Shown here piece after piece: positions 9,017 through 16,316 of a stretch of DNA of 64,000 nucleotides (its first letter is position 1; each line of letters starts with the position of its first letter). Where the stretch lies: contig NZ_JASAOI010000019.1 in NCBI RefSeq assembly GCF_029953285.1, forward strand, positions 186,001 to 250,000. Reading direction: 5' to 3'. The DNA is from Yinghuangia seranimata (GTDB lineage: Bacteria > Actinomycetota > Actinomycetes > Streptomycetales > Streptomycetaceae). Under the pieces are notes generated by a model that had not been told where the DNA came from, searched no databases, and saw nothing but the letters and a program-made list of their open reading frames with translations. Made by a program: the position numbers and the translations under genes.

Positions 9017-9958
9017 ATGTATGGGGACCAGGACCCGCGCAACAACCGGCAGCCGCCGCCTCCGCCGCCCTTCGCGCCGCCCGGCGCCCCGGGGCCCTAC
9101 CAGCAGCCGTACGGCGGGCCGCCCTACGGCCCGCCCCCGCCCGGCCCGCCGCGCGGCCCGTGGATCGCCGTCGGGGTCGCCGCGGTGCTGGCCGTCGTGC
9201 TGATCGTGGTGCTGGTGACCACGTCCGGCGGGAAGGACGGCAAGCCGGTCGCGTTCAAGGACCCGGGCGGGGCGCCGTCGCTGCCGATGCCGACCTTCAC
9301 GATGCCGTCGATCGGGATGCCGACCTTCCCGTCGTTCCCGGGCGGGTCCGGCCTGCCGCCCGGTCCGACGGGCCGCGGGACGGCGCCGGGCGGCGGCGCG
9401 CCGTCGGCCTCGCCCTCGGCCTCGCCGACGTCGAACGACTGGGACCGCGCGGCGGACGACCACCGGCCGTTCACCGCCAAGGAGTGGTTCCCGGACGACC
9501 TCGGCGACTTCAGCATCCAGAAGCGCCCGTACGTACAGCTCGCCCAGGACGAGCGGCCCTGCACCGCCGCCGAGGACGGTCTGCGCCGAATGTTCACCGA
9601 CAACTGCGTCGGCGTCGTGCGCTCGCTGTGGACCGAGCCCACGCACACCTATGTGGGCGCCCTGTCGGTGGTCTCGCTGTCGACCAAGGCCGACGTGGTG
9701 TCGATCGGGAACCGCCTGTCCGCGGGGCAGTCCAACGGGGACTACGTCGCCTTCATCCCGCCGCCGCCCGGGTCCGGCGTGAAGTTCTCCAACCAGTCCC
9801 GCACCTGGGTCGGCACGTCGACCACCGGCCACTACATGATCGTGATCGAGATCGCGCGCAGCGACGGCCGCGACGCGGGCGACGCCGGCACGAAGCAGAT
9901 GTGGGACGACCTCTACCTGGTCGCCGTCGACCACGTGAACGCCCAGATGTGGGGCTGA
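9017..9958 (+). CDS. Membrane-anchored proline-rich protein of unknown function
   Basis: This 313-residue protein starts with a cytoplasmic proline/glycine/tyrosine-rich tail (residues 1-~45). One transmembrane helix follows (WIAVGVAAVLAVVLIVVLV, ~48-66), then an external linker rich in Pro, Ser and Met (~70-140) and a folded domain (~150-313) with two cysteines (PCTAAED, DNCVGV) that could form a disulfide. I do not recognise the outer domain. The layout is common among actinomycete type II membrane proteins of unknown role. Neighbours give no functional clue. Confidence 0.8.
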   Translation: MYGDQDPRNNRQPPPPPPFAPPGAPGPYQQPYGGPPYGPPPPGPPRGPWIAVGVAAVLAVVLIVVLVTTSGGKDGKPVAFKDPGGAPSLPMPTFTMPSIGMPTFPSFPGGSGLPPGPTGRGTAPGGGAPSASPSASPTSNDWDRAADDHRPFTAKEWFPDDLGDFSIQKRPYVQLAQDERPCTAAEDGLRRMFTDNCVGVVRSLWTEPTHTYVGALSVVSLSTKADVVSIGNRLSAGQSNGDYVAFIPPPPGSGVKFSNQSRTWVGTSTTGHYMIVIEIARSDGRDAGDAGTKQMWDDLYLVAVDHVNAQMWG

Positions 9959-10001
9959 CCGGCGCCGCGAAAAGGCGGTCCCGGCGGCGCGCGGCCGACT
10001 G

Positions 10002-10748
10002 GTGGGCCGCCGGGTTCCGTGTTCCAGTAAGACCGTGGTGGTCAAGGACCTGGTCCCCAACGGCGACGAGGGCCTCGCGTCGCGGTTGAACTGGCTGCGC
10101 GCCGCGGTGCTCGGCGCGAACGACGGTGTCGTGTCGACGGCCGGCATCGTGCTCGGCGTCGCGGGCGCCCAGGGGTCGCGGGCGGAGATCCTCACCGCGG
10201 GCCTGGCGGGGCTGATGGCGGGCGCGTTGTCGATGGCGGCGGGCGAGTACGTGTCGGTCAGCACGCAGCGGGACGCCGAGCGCGCCGCGCTGCGCCGGGA
10301 GGCCCGCGAGCTGGCCGACGACCCGGCGGCGGAGCTGACCGAGCTGACCGACGCGTACCGCGCCAAGGGCCTGTCCCCCGAACTGGCTCGGCAGGTCGCG
10401 GTGGAGCTGACCGCGCACGACGCGCTGGCCGCGCACGCGGAGACCGAGCTGCGGCTCGACCCGGAGGAGCTGACGAATCCGTGGCACGCCGCGTTCGCGA
10501 GCTTCGGCGCGTTCGCGGTGGGTGCGGTGCTGCCGCTGGCGGCGATCCTGCTGCCGCCGTCGTCGTGGCGCATCGGTGTGACGGTCGTGGCGGTGCTGCT
10601 GGCGCTGACGCTGTGCGGGTGGGCCAGCGCGCGGCTCGGCGGGTCCGAGCCGCGCGTGTCCGTGCTGCGCAACGTGGTCGGCGGCGGTCTGGCGATGGCC
10701 GTCACGTACGCGACCGGCACGCTGCTGCACGTGTCCGGCGGCGTCTGA
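10002..10748 (+). CDS. CCC1/VIT1-family metal transporter
   Basis: This protein of ~248 residues matches the CCC1/VIT1 family, which moves Fe2+ or Mn2+ across membranes. The first helix has the signature LGANDGVVSTAGIVLGVAGA. The second contains LAGLMAGALSMAAGEYVSVSTQRD, with the conserved AxGEYVS segment. Three more helices follow after a charged middle region with a DPAAELTEL helix. The family has five transmembrane helices, which fits. Start choice is uncertain: the GTG at 10002 gives the longest form, but GTGs at 10035 and 10038 lie nearer the conserved core and none has a good ribosome binding site. Confidence 0.85.
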   Translation: MGRRVPCSSKTVVVKDLVPNGDEGLASRLNWLRAAVLGANDGVVSTAGIVLGVAGAQGSRAEILTAGLAGLMAGALSMAAGEYVSVSTQRDAERAALRREARELADDPAAELTELTDAYRAKGLSPELARQVAVELTAHDALAAHAETELRLDPEELTNPWHAAFASFGAFAVGAVLPLAAILLPPSSWRIGVTVVAVLLALTLCGWASARLGGSEPRVSVLRNVVGGGLAMAVTYATGTLLHVSGGV

Positions 10749-10782
10749 GCGGCGGCCGTGGGGATGCCCGGCGACGCCGCTC
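10747..10782. terminator. Inverted repeat between convergent genes
   Basis: Arms GAGCGGCG (10747-10754) and CGCCGCTC (10775-10782) flank a 20-nt loop in the 43-bp gap between the VIT gene and the convergent DUF4239 gene. A bidirectional terminator is plausible, but the loop is long and there is no T-tract. Confidence 0.35.
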
Positions 10783-10791
10783 CGCACGCCG

Positions 10792-11547
10792 TTACTTCAG
10801 CTGTGAGTACCGCTCCAGCGCGTCCCGGAACGCCGACGGCCCGACGTTCAGCGGCGCCGTGAACGGGTCGCGCAGCTGGAACACCAGCAGGATCCCGAAG
10901 CCGACGATGGCGCCCGCGAAGGCGAGCAGCGCCACGTTGCGCGGGTTGGCCGTCATGCCGACGAGGCACGGGTAGACGACCACGAGGATCCCGGCGGTGA
11001 TCATGGCCGCCAGCAGCACGCGCGGCGAGACGGCGTCGAGGTCCGCCAGGCGGGCGTACCTCTTCACGTAGACGTCGTCGACGGCGGCCGAGGTGGCGTC
11101 GTACGCCGAGCCCCGCCGGTCCTCGGGCACCGCGCCCAACGCCGCCTGGACTCCGTCGAGTTGCCGCCACGCCGCGGAGGACGCGTGGTGGTGGGCGAGG
11201 TCGGGCCACTCGATGTCGACGACGGTGTGCGTGTACTGCGTGATGCGGGCGCGGATCTCCTCGCGGTCGGGCGGCGCGAGGTCGCCGGCGCGGGCGTACG
11301 CCTTGGCCAGCACGCGCGCCTCCTCGTGCGCGTGCGAGCGGGCCAGCGACTGCAACTGCCAGGCGCCGACGATGAGGAAGCCCGTGATCAGGATGAACGA
11401 GGACAGCACCACGCCGCCCGCGAAGGTGAGCGCCTGAGGGTTGAACGAGCCTTCCCGGCTCCGCTCGCTGCGCCCGAGCAGCATCGCCGCGGCGACCGCG
11501 ACACCGGCGCCGAGCACGGCGCACAGGATCCACATCAGCATGATCAT
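10792..11547 (-). CDS. DUF4239 (bestrophin-like) membrane protein 1
   Basis: This protein of 251 residues has two N-terminal transmembrane helices (WILCAVLGAGVAVAAAMLL; VVLSSFILITGFLIVGAWQL), a long helical middle region (~80-180) and two C-terminal helices (LLAAMITAGILVVVYPCLVG; ALLAFAGAIVGFGILLVFQL). The end of the chain, DPFTAPLNVGPSAF, is the most conserved part of DUF4239. The function of the family is unknown; a distant resemblance to bestrophin channels has been proposed. The ATG at 11547 overlaps the stop of the upstream gene (TGATG), so translation is coupled. A related protein lies on the far side of the encapsulin gene. Confidence 0.82.
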   Translation of the reverse strand: MIMLMWILCAVLGAGVAVAAAMLLGRSERSREGSFNPQALTFAGGVVLSSFILITGFLIVGAWQLQSLARSHAHEEARVLAKAYARAGDLAPPDREEIRARITQYTHTVVDIEWPDLAHHHASSAAWRQLDGVQAALGAVPEDRRGSAYDATSAAVDDVYVKRYARLADLDAVSPRVLLAAMITAGILVVVYPCLVGMTANPRNVALLAFAGAIVGFGILLVFQLRDPFTAPLNVGPSAFRDALERYSQLK

Positions 11548-12260
11548 CACGAGGGCCTCCCGGGGCCGCCACGGCTGTTGGCACCGTGACCGACGGCGGC
11601 GAGTGCCGCGGGGACGATGGCGAGCACCAGGGCGCCGCCCAGCCAGGTGATCAGGTCCCAGCCGCCGGAGTCGTCGTCGGGCTCCTCGGCCTTGGCGGCC
11701 GTGGCGGGCATGCGCGGCACGGCCGGCATCGGAGGCGTCGGCGCGGGGCTGGTGGCGGGGGTCTCGGACGGCTCGGGCTCGACGAGCGGCGGCAGGTCGG
11801 GCGCCTGCGCGGCGGGCAGCGCGCGCGGCGGGGGCGTACGGCTGGGAACCGGCCTGTCCGGTACGGGGGTTGGGGGCGGCGGCGCGGGCGGGGCTGGTGG
11901 ACTGCCGCCGATGTTCACGGTGTTGTCCTGGTTGACCGGCCCGCCGCCGGACGTGCTCTCCTGCTGGATGACGGTGACGCCAGGCGCGGGCATCACCTCC
12001 GCCGCGGGCCGCGCGCACGCGCACGGGCAGTGCCGGCCGAGCAGATCGGGGACGAAGAACAGGACGCGGGACAGCAGTTCGGTCATGCCGCAGGACGAGC
12101 CGGCGAGCACCGCGGCCCCCGGCACCGAAACCGCAGGCGTCGCGGCGGGGGCATGCACGGCAGCCGCCGGCGGAACGGCAAGGGCCAACGCGCAGGCCGC
12201 GAGCGGGACCGCGCCGATCCGGATGCGCGGCCGAGCGGGGCGTGCGTACTTCAGGAGCAT
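11547..12260 (-). CDS. Secreted proline-rich protein with C-terminal membrane helix
   Basis: The ATG at 12260 gives 237 residues. They comprise a signal peptide (IRIGAVPLAACALALAVPPAAA), a short domain with four cysteines (GSSCGMTE, HCPCAC), a polar stretch ending PVNQDNTVNIGG, a long Pro-rich linker with acidic patches, and a C-terminal transmembrane helix (LITWLGGALVLAIVPAALAAVG). It looks like a cell-surface protein whose linker spans the wall. I do not recognise the family. It is co-translated with the downstream DUF4239 gene through a TGATG overlap, which suggests joint function at the membrane. Confidence 0.72.
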   Translation of the reverse strand: MLLKYARPARPRIRIGAVPLAACALALAVPPAAAVHAPAATPAVSVPGAAVLAGSSCGMTELLSRVLFFVPDLLGRHCPCACARPAAEVMPAPGVTVIQQESTSGGGPVNQDNTVNIGGSPPAPPAPPPPTPVPDRPVPSRTPPPRALPAAQAPDLPPLVEPEPSETPATSPAPTPPMPAVPRMPATAAKAEEPDDDSGGWDLITWLGGALVLAIVPAALAAVGHGANSRGGPGRPS

Positions 12261-12529
12261 GTGATCAGCGTGGGCACATCCCGCACACGCTGTGAGGGAT
12301 TCGCGACAAGATAGCCCGTTCGGGTAATTCCCGCGGCAGATCCGGCCTTTCCGTCCTCGACAAATCTCCATGGATTTCGTGGAGTTCCTTCGCACATACG
12401 CGCGATGTTGTCGGTTTCCGCCGGTTCGAACCCCACACTTTCGTGTCATTGATCAGCACTTTTCCGGCACCCAGGATGGTTGGCGCAGGCCCGGATCAAC
12501 GGGTCCCGGCATCAGGGGAGGCATGACCA

Positions 12530-13945
12530 ATGACGGTCGAAGCGGGATTCGACATCGAGGCGGACGGCACCGATCCGCAGCAGAGCCTTGGCACCGCCGC
12601 GGCGCGGAATCTGGCGACGACGACCAAGTCCGCGCCTCAGATGCAGGGCATCAGCTCGCGCTGGCTGCTGCGGATGCTCCCGTGGGTCCAGGTCAACGGC
12701 GGTACGTACCGCGTCAACCGGCGCCTCACGTACTCCGTCGGCCGCGGCCGGGTCAGCTTCGCGCAGACCGCGGACCGGGTGCAGGTCGTGCCGCCCACGC
12801 TGTGCGAACTCCCGCTGCTGCGCGGCTTCTCCGACGAGGGCGTGCTCGCCGCGCTCGCGGAGCGGTTCACGCAGCGGGAGTTCGCGCAGGGCGAGCTGCT
12901 GACCGAGGTCGGACGGCCGGCCGACCAGGTGTACCTGGTGGCGCACGGCAAGATCAACAAACTGGGGGACGGCAAGTACGGTGACCAGACGGTGCTCGGC
13001 GTCCTCGCGGACGGCGACCACTTCGGCGACGAGGCGCTGGTCGAGGAGGACGCCGCCTGGGGGTACACGGCGATGGCCGCGACGTCCGGCACGCTCATGG
13101 TGATGCCGCGCCAGGCGTTCCAGGACCTGATCGACCGCTCCCCCGAACTGCTGGTGCAGGTCGCGCAGTTCCTGGCCAGCGCGCAGCAGTCGACGAACAA
13201 CCACGGCGAGGCCGCGATCGAGATGGCGGCGGGCCACGAGGGCGAGATCGACCTGCCCGGCACGTTCGTGGACTACGAGCTGTCGCCGCGCGAGTACGAG
13301 CTGAGCGTCGCGCAGACCGTGCTGCGCGTGCACAGCAGGGTCGCGGACCTCTACAACCAGCCGATGAACCAGATCGAGCAGCAGCTCAAGCTCACCATCG
13401 AGGCGCTGCGCGAGCGGCAGGAGCACGAGCTGGTCAACAACCCGGAGTTCGGGCTGCTGCACAACGCGGACCACGAGCAGCGGATCCACACCCACCACGG
13501 TCCGCCGACCCCGGACGACCTGGACGAGCTGCTGGCCCGGCGCCGCGACACCTCGCTGCTCCTGGCGCATCCGCGCACCATCGCGGCGTTCGGCCGGGAG
13601 TGCAACCGGCTCGGCCTGTACCCCGAGACCGTGGAGCTGCAGGGCAGCCGGGTGCCGGCGTGGCGGGGCGTTCCGGTGCTGCCGTGCAACAAGATCCCGA
13701 TCACGGACGGGCACACGTCCTCGATCCTGGCGATGCGCCTGGGCGAGCACAACCAGGGGGTGATCGGCCTGCAGCAGACGGGTCTGCCCGACGAGGTCGA
13801 GCCGAGCCTGTCGGTGCGGTTCATGGGGATCAACGAGAAGGCGGTGATCTCCTACCTGGTGAGCGCCTACTACTCGGCGGCGGTGCTCGTGCCGGACGCG
13901 CTCGGCGTCCTGGAGAACGTCGAGATCGCGCGGCCGCGCGACTGA
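12530..13945 (+). CDS. Family 2B encapsulin shell protein with cyclic-nucleotide-type domain
   Basis: This 471-residue protein combines an HK97-fold encapsulin shell subunit with an inserted cNMP-binding-like domain (residues ~95-225). That arrangement defines family 2B encapsulins, often misannotated as Crp/Fnr regulators. There is no DNA-binding helix-turn-helix. Shell sequence includes [20 protein letters not shown] and the C-terminal [20 protein letters not shown]. In the nucleotide-binding cassette (FGDEAL), the arginine that normally holds the cyclic phosphate is not seen, so ligand binding is doubtful. GGGGAGG at 12515-12521 sets the ATG at 12530. Known family 2B cargos are mainly terpene cyclases and polyprenyl synthases; none is adjacent. 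Related DUF4239 genes lie on both sides. Confidence 0.88.
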   Translation: MTVEAGFDIEADGTDPQQSLGTAAARNLATTTKSAPQMQGISSRWLLRMLPWVQVNGGTYRVNRRLTYSVGRGRVSFAQTADRVQVVPPTLCELPLLRGFSDEGVLAALAERFTQREFAQGELLTEVGRPADQVYLVAHGKINKLGDGKYGDQTVLGVLADGDHFGDEALVEEDAAWGYTAMAATSGTLMVMPRQAFQDLIDRSPELLVQVAQFLASAQQSTNNHGEAAIEMAAGHEGEIDLPGTFVDYELSPREYELSVAQTVLRVHSRVADLYNQPMNQIEQQLKLTIEALRERQEHELVNNPEFGLLHNADHEQRIHTHHGPPTPDDLDELLARRRDTSLLLAHPRTIAAFGRECNRLGLYPETVELQGSRVPAWRGVPVLPCNKIPITDGHTSSILAMRLGEHNQGVIGLQQTGLPDEVEPSLSVRFMGINEKAVISYLVSAYYSAAVLVPDALGVLENVEIARPRD

Positions 13946-13962
13946 CCACGGCATGACCGGAT

Positions 13963-13988
13963 GCGGCCCGGCCGTCGTGCCGGGCCGC
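13963..13988 (+). terminator. Hairpin after encapsulin gene
   Basis: A 9-bp stem, GCGGCCCGG (13963-13971) and CCGGGCCGC (13980-13988), with an 8-nt loop lies 18 bases past the encapsulin stop. The stem is strong and lacks a T-run, as is common in this kind of genome. Confidence 0.6.
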
Positions 13989-14059
13989 GTCCCGCCGCGC
14001 CCTCGTCGGCGCGGCCGTCTTTCCGACCCCGTCCGAGACACGCACACCAAGGGGCCGTC

Positions 14060-14827
14060 ATGAGCTGGTCGGATGTCTTCATCCTGGTCGGGGCGCTGCT
14101 CGGCGTCACCGCCTGCATCTACGTGGTGCAACGTTTCGTCCCCCACCCGCTGCGCGAACGGCACAACGACGTCGCGGGGTTCATCTTCGCCGCGGTCGGC
14201 GTGCTGTACGCCGTGCTGCTCGCCTTCGTCGTGATCGCGGTGTGGGAGAACCACGACGCGGCGCGCCAGAGCACCTTCAAGGAGGCGGACGAACTCGCGG
14301 GCCTGTACTGGGTGTCGCGCGAACTGCCGCTGCCGCTCGGCGCGGAGCTCGAGCACAGGACGCTCGAGTACGCGGAGACGGTCATGCACCAGGAGTGGCC
14401 GCTGATGGCCAAGCACAAGAGCTCGCCGGGCGCGACGCAGCTGGTGTACCAGATGCGCCAGGGGGTGATGTCGTTCACGCCCGGCAGCACGCGCGAACAG
14501 GTGCTCTACCAGAGCGCCGTGACGCACCTGGAGAACATGGCGTCGGCGCGCCGCTCGCGGCTCAACCAGGTCGACGAGGAGGTGCCGACACTGCTGTGGA
14601 TCGCGCTCATCTCGGGCGCGGTCCTGACCGTGGGGTTCACCTTCCTGTTCGGCCTGTCCAACACGTTGTCGCACACGTTGATGGTGCTGATGCTGACCGG
14701 TCTGGTGGTGGTGTCGTTGATTGTGATCAAGGAGATGGACTTCCCGTTCACGGGCATCACGAAGGTCGAGCCGACCGCGTTCGAGGTGTTCCTGAACCGG
14801 CTCCCACCACCGAGGCTGGTGACCTGA
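14060..14827 (+). CDS. DUF4239 (bestrophin-like) membrane protein 2
   Basis: This 255-residue protein has the same plan as the DUF4239 protein at 10792-11547. It has two N-terminal helices (FILVGALLGVTACIYVVQRF; FIFAAVGVLYAVLLAFVVIA), a helical middle with LLxxYxxxVxxxEWP-type spacing, and two C-terminal helices (LLWIALISGAVLTVGFTFLF; LMVLMLTGLVVVSLIVIKEM). It ends in the family signature around DFPFTGITKVEPTAFE. The ATG at 14060 follows a weak GGGG site. Its function is unknown. Its position beside the encapsulin gene, opposite a paralogue on the other side, suggests a shared locus. Confidence 0.82.
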   Translation: MSWSDVFILVGALLGVTACIYVVQRFVPHPLRERHNDVAGFIFAAVGVLYAVLLAFVVIAVWENHDAARQSTFKEADELAGLYWVSRELPLPLGAELEHRTLEYAETVMHQEWPLMAKHKSSPGATQLVYQMRQGVMSFTPGSTREQVLYQSAVTHLENMASARRSRLNQVDEEVPTLLWIALISGAVLTVGFTFLFGLSNTLSHTLMVLMLTGLVVVSLIVIKEMDFPFTGITKVEPTAFEVFLNRLPPPRLVT

Positions 14828-14870
14828 CGATCCGTCACCTAGCCTGCCCAGGCAGGAGCACAGCGCCGAC

Positions 14871-14901
14871 CGGCACCCCGGGCCGACCGCCCGGGGTGCC
14901 G
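14871..14901 (+). terminator. Strong hairpin after DUF4239 gene 2
   Basis: An 11-bp perfect stem (CGGCACCCCGG/CCGGGGTGCCG) with a 9-nt loop lies 43 bases past the stop codon and upstream of the CMD gene. Confidence 0.65.
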
Positions 14902-14935
14902 GAGCGGCACGGCGGAGAAGCTGAGAGGGGCGGGC

Positions 14936-15433
14936 ATGGCGAGGATCGAGATCCCCGAGGACGAGGGCCTGGAGGTGTTCCGCGCGCTGGACCTGGCGCC
15001 GCACTTCAAGGAGCTGGTGGTGGCGTACGAGACGGCGGTGGCCAAGAGCCCGTTGGACCGCCGGCTGCACGAGCTGGTGCGGATGCGGATCGCCCAGATC
15101 AACGCGTGCACGGTGTGCCTCAACTGGCGCAACGCCGACTGGGGCGTCACCGAGGAGGACCTGGCGGCGGTCGGCGAGTACGCCGACAGCCCGCTGTTCT
15201 CGGCCGAGGAGAAGACCGCGCTGGAGTACGCGACGCGGTTCGCGACCGACTCGGCCGGCATCGAGGACGAGCTGCTCGAACGGCTGGTCGGCTTCCTCGG
15301 CCCGGAGGGCGTGGTGGACCTGACGCTGGTGCTCGGCAAGTACCTGGCGATGGGGCGGTTCATGCAGGTGCTGGGCCTCGACCAGGCGTGCAGTCTCACG
15401 TACGCCGACGGCGAGCTCGTGATGAGGAGCTGA
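14936..15433 (+). CDS. Carboxymuconolactone decarboxylase (AhpD-like) family protein
   Basis: This 165-residue all-helical protein carries the AhpD/CMD signature. A CxxC pair sits in ACTVCLNWR, preceded by HELVRMRIAQIN. In AhpD the equivalent cysteines are redox-active and supply reducing equivalents to peroxiredoxins, so a peroxide or thiol-redox role is more likely than true lactone decarboxylation. GAGAGGGG just upstream supports the ATG at 14936. A TetR gene begins 47 bases downstream on the same strand and may regulate it. Confidence 0.85.
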   Translation: MARIEIPEDEGLEVFRALDLAPHFKELVVAYETAVAKSPLDRRLHELVRMRIAQINACTVCLNWRNADWGVTEEDLAAVGEYADSPLFSAEEKTALEYATRFATDSAGIEDELLERLVGFLGPEGVVDLTLVLGKYLAMGRFMQVLGLDQACSLTYADGELVMRS

Positions 15434-15480
15434 ACCGGCTCCGACGCCCACGGGGTGAACAACACCACACGGTTTAGTTT

Positions 15481-16203
15481 ATGCTGGGGGCCATGTCCCC
15501 AGCAGCACGCGGCAGCACCCCGTCGGCCGGCGGCGGGCACGAGGCGGTCGACGAGTTCGGCATCCCGGTGCTCGCCGACCCGGGCAGCAGCTCGCAGCGC
15601 AAGCGCGACGCGATCATCCGCGCCGCGCTCGCGGTGTTCCTCGAGGAGGGCTACACCGCCGCGTCGGTCGACGCGATCGCGACGCGCGCGGGCGTCTCCA
15701 AGCCGACCATTTACAACCACTTCGGCAACAAGGAGCGACTCTTCCTCGCGGTCGTCGCGGGCACGCTGCCCGACGCGTTCGAGCCCCTCGTGGAGCCGGC
15801 CGTCGAACTGCGCGACACCGAGGACCTGCGCGGCGACTTCCTGCGCCTGGGCATGGTGATGACCACGGCGGTCACCAGCGACGAGGTGATGCGGCTGCGC
15901 CGCCTGGTGATCGGCGAGGTGGACCGCTTCCCGCAGCTGGGCCACCTGTGGCTGCGCATCGGGCCGGCGTGGTTCAACAAGGAGATGGTCGTCACCTTCG
16001 AACGCCTGGTCGAGCGCGGACTGTTGGCGATCGACGACGTCGACTTGGCGGCGCAGCAGCTCACCGCGCTGACCGTCGGCGTTCCGCAGCTGCTCCGCAC
16101 CTTCCAGCCCGACCTGGAGCTGCCCGCGGACACCGTGGCGCGCTTCGTCACGTCCGGGATCGACGTGTTCCTCGCGGCGTACGCCGTCAACCGAACGGCG
16201 TAG
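15481..16203 (+). CDS. TetR/AcrR-family regulator
   Basis: This is a TetR-family repressor of 240 residues. The N-terminal HTH covers IIRAALAVFLEEGY and VDAIATRAGVSKPTIYNHFG, followed by KERLF. The C-terminal half (EVMRLRRLVIGEVDRFPQLG) resembles the AefR-like ligand domain. Two ATGs (15481 and 15493) are possible and neither has a well-spaced ribosome binding site. The short A/T-rich tract just before 15481 (GTTTAGTTTATG) may hold the promoter. The likely targets are itself and the upstream CMD gene. Confidence 0.85.
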   Translation: MLGAMSPAARGSTPSAGGGHEAVDEFGIPVLADPGSSSQRKRDAIIRAALAVFLEEGYTAASVDAIATRAGVSKPTIYNHFGNKERLFLAVVAGTLPDAFEPLVEPAVELRDTEDLRGDFLRLGMVMTTAVTSDEVMRLRRLVIGEVDRFPQLGHLWLRIGPAWFNKEMVVTFERLVERGLLAIDDVDLAAQQLTALTVGVPQLLRTFQPDLELPADTVARFVTSGIDVFLAAYAVNRTA

Positions 16204-16316
16204 CACGGGGCGTCCACGCATGCCGGGGGCCACCTCCTCACCTAGGCTCGACCTGCCCTATATGTCGCTTTTGCGGCATCTCGGCGGGGCGGACGCGGCT
16301 GAGGAGGCGGTACGTC

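Noticed and set aside
10747-10782. A regulatory operator between the VIT and DUF4239 genes
   Set aside because: The genes are convergent, so the inverted repeat is more likely a terminator than an operator.
12530-13945. Crp/Fnr-type transcription factor
   Set aside because: A cNMP-type domain is present, but there is no C-terminal helix-turn-helix and the rest is encapsulin shell sequence.
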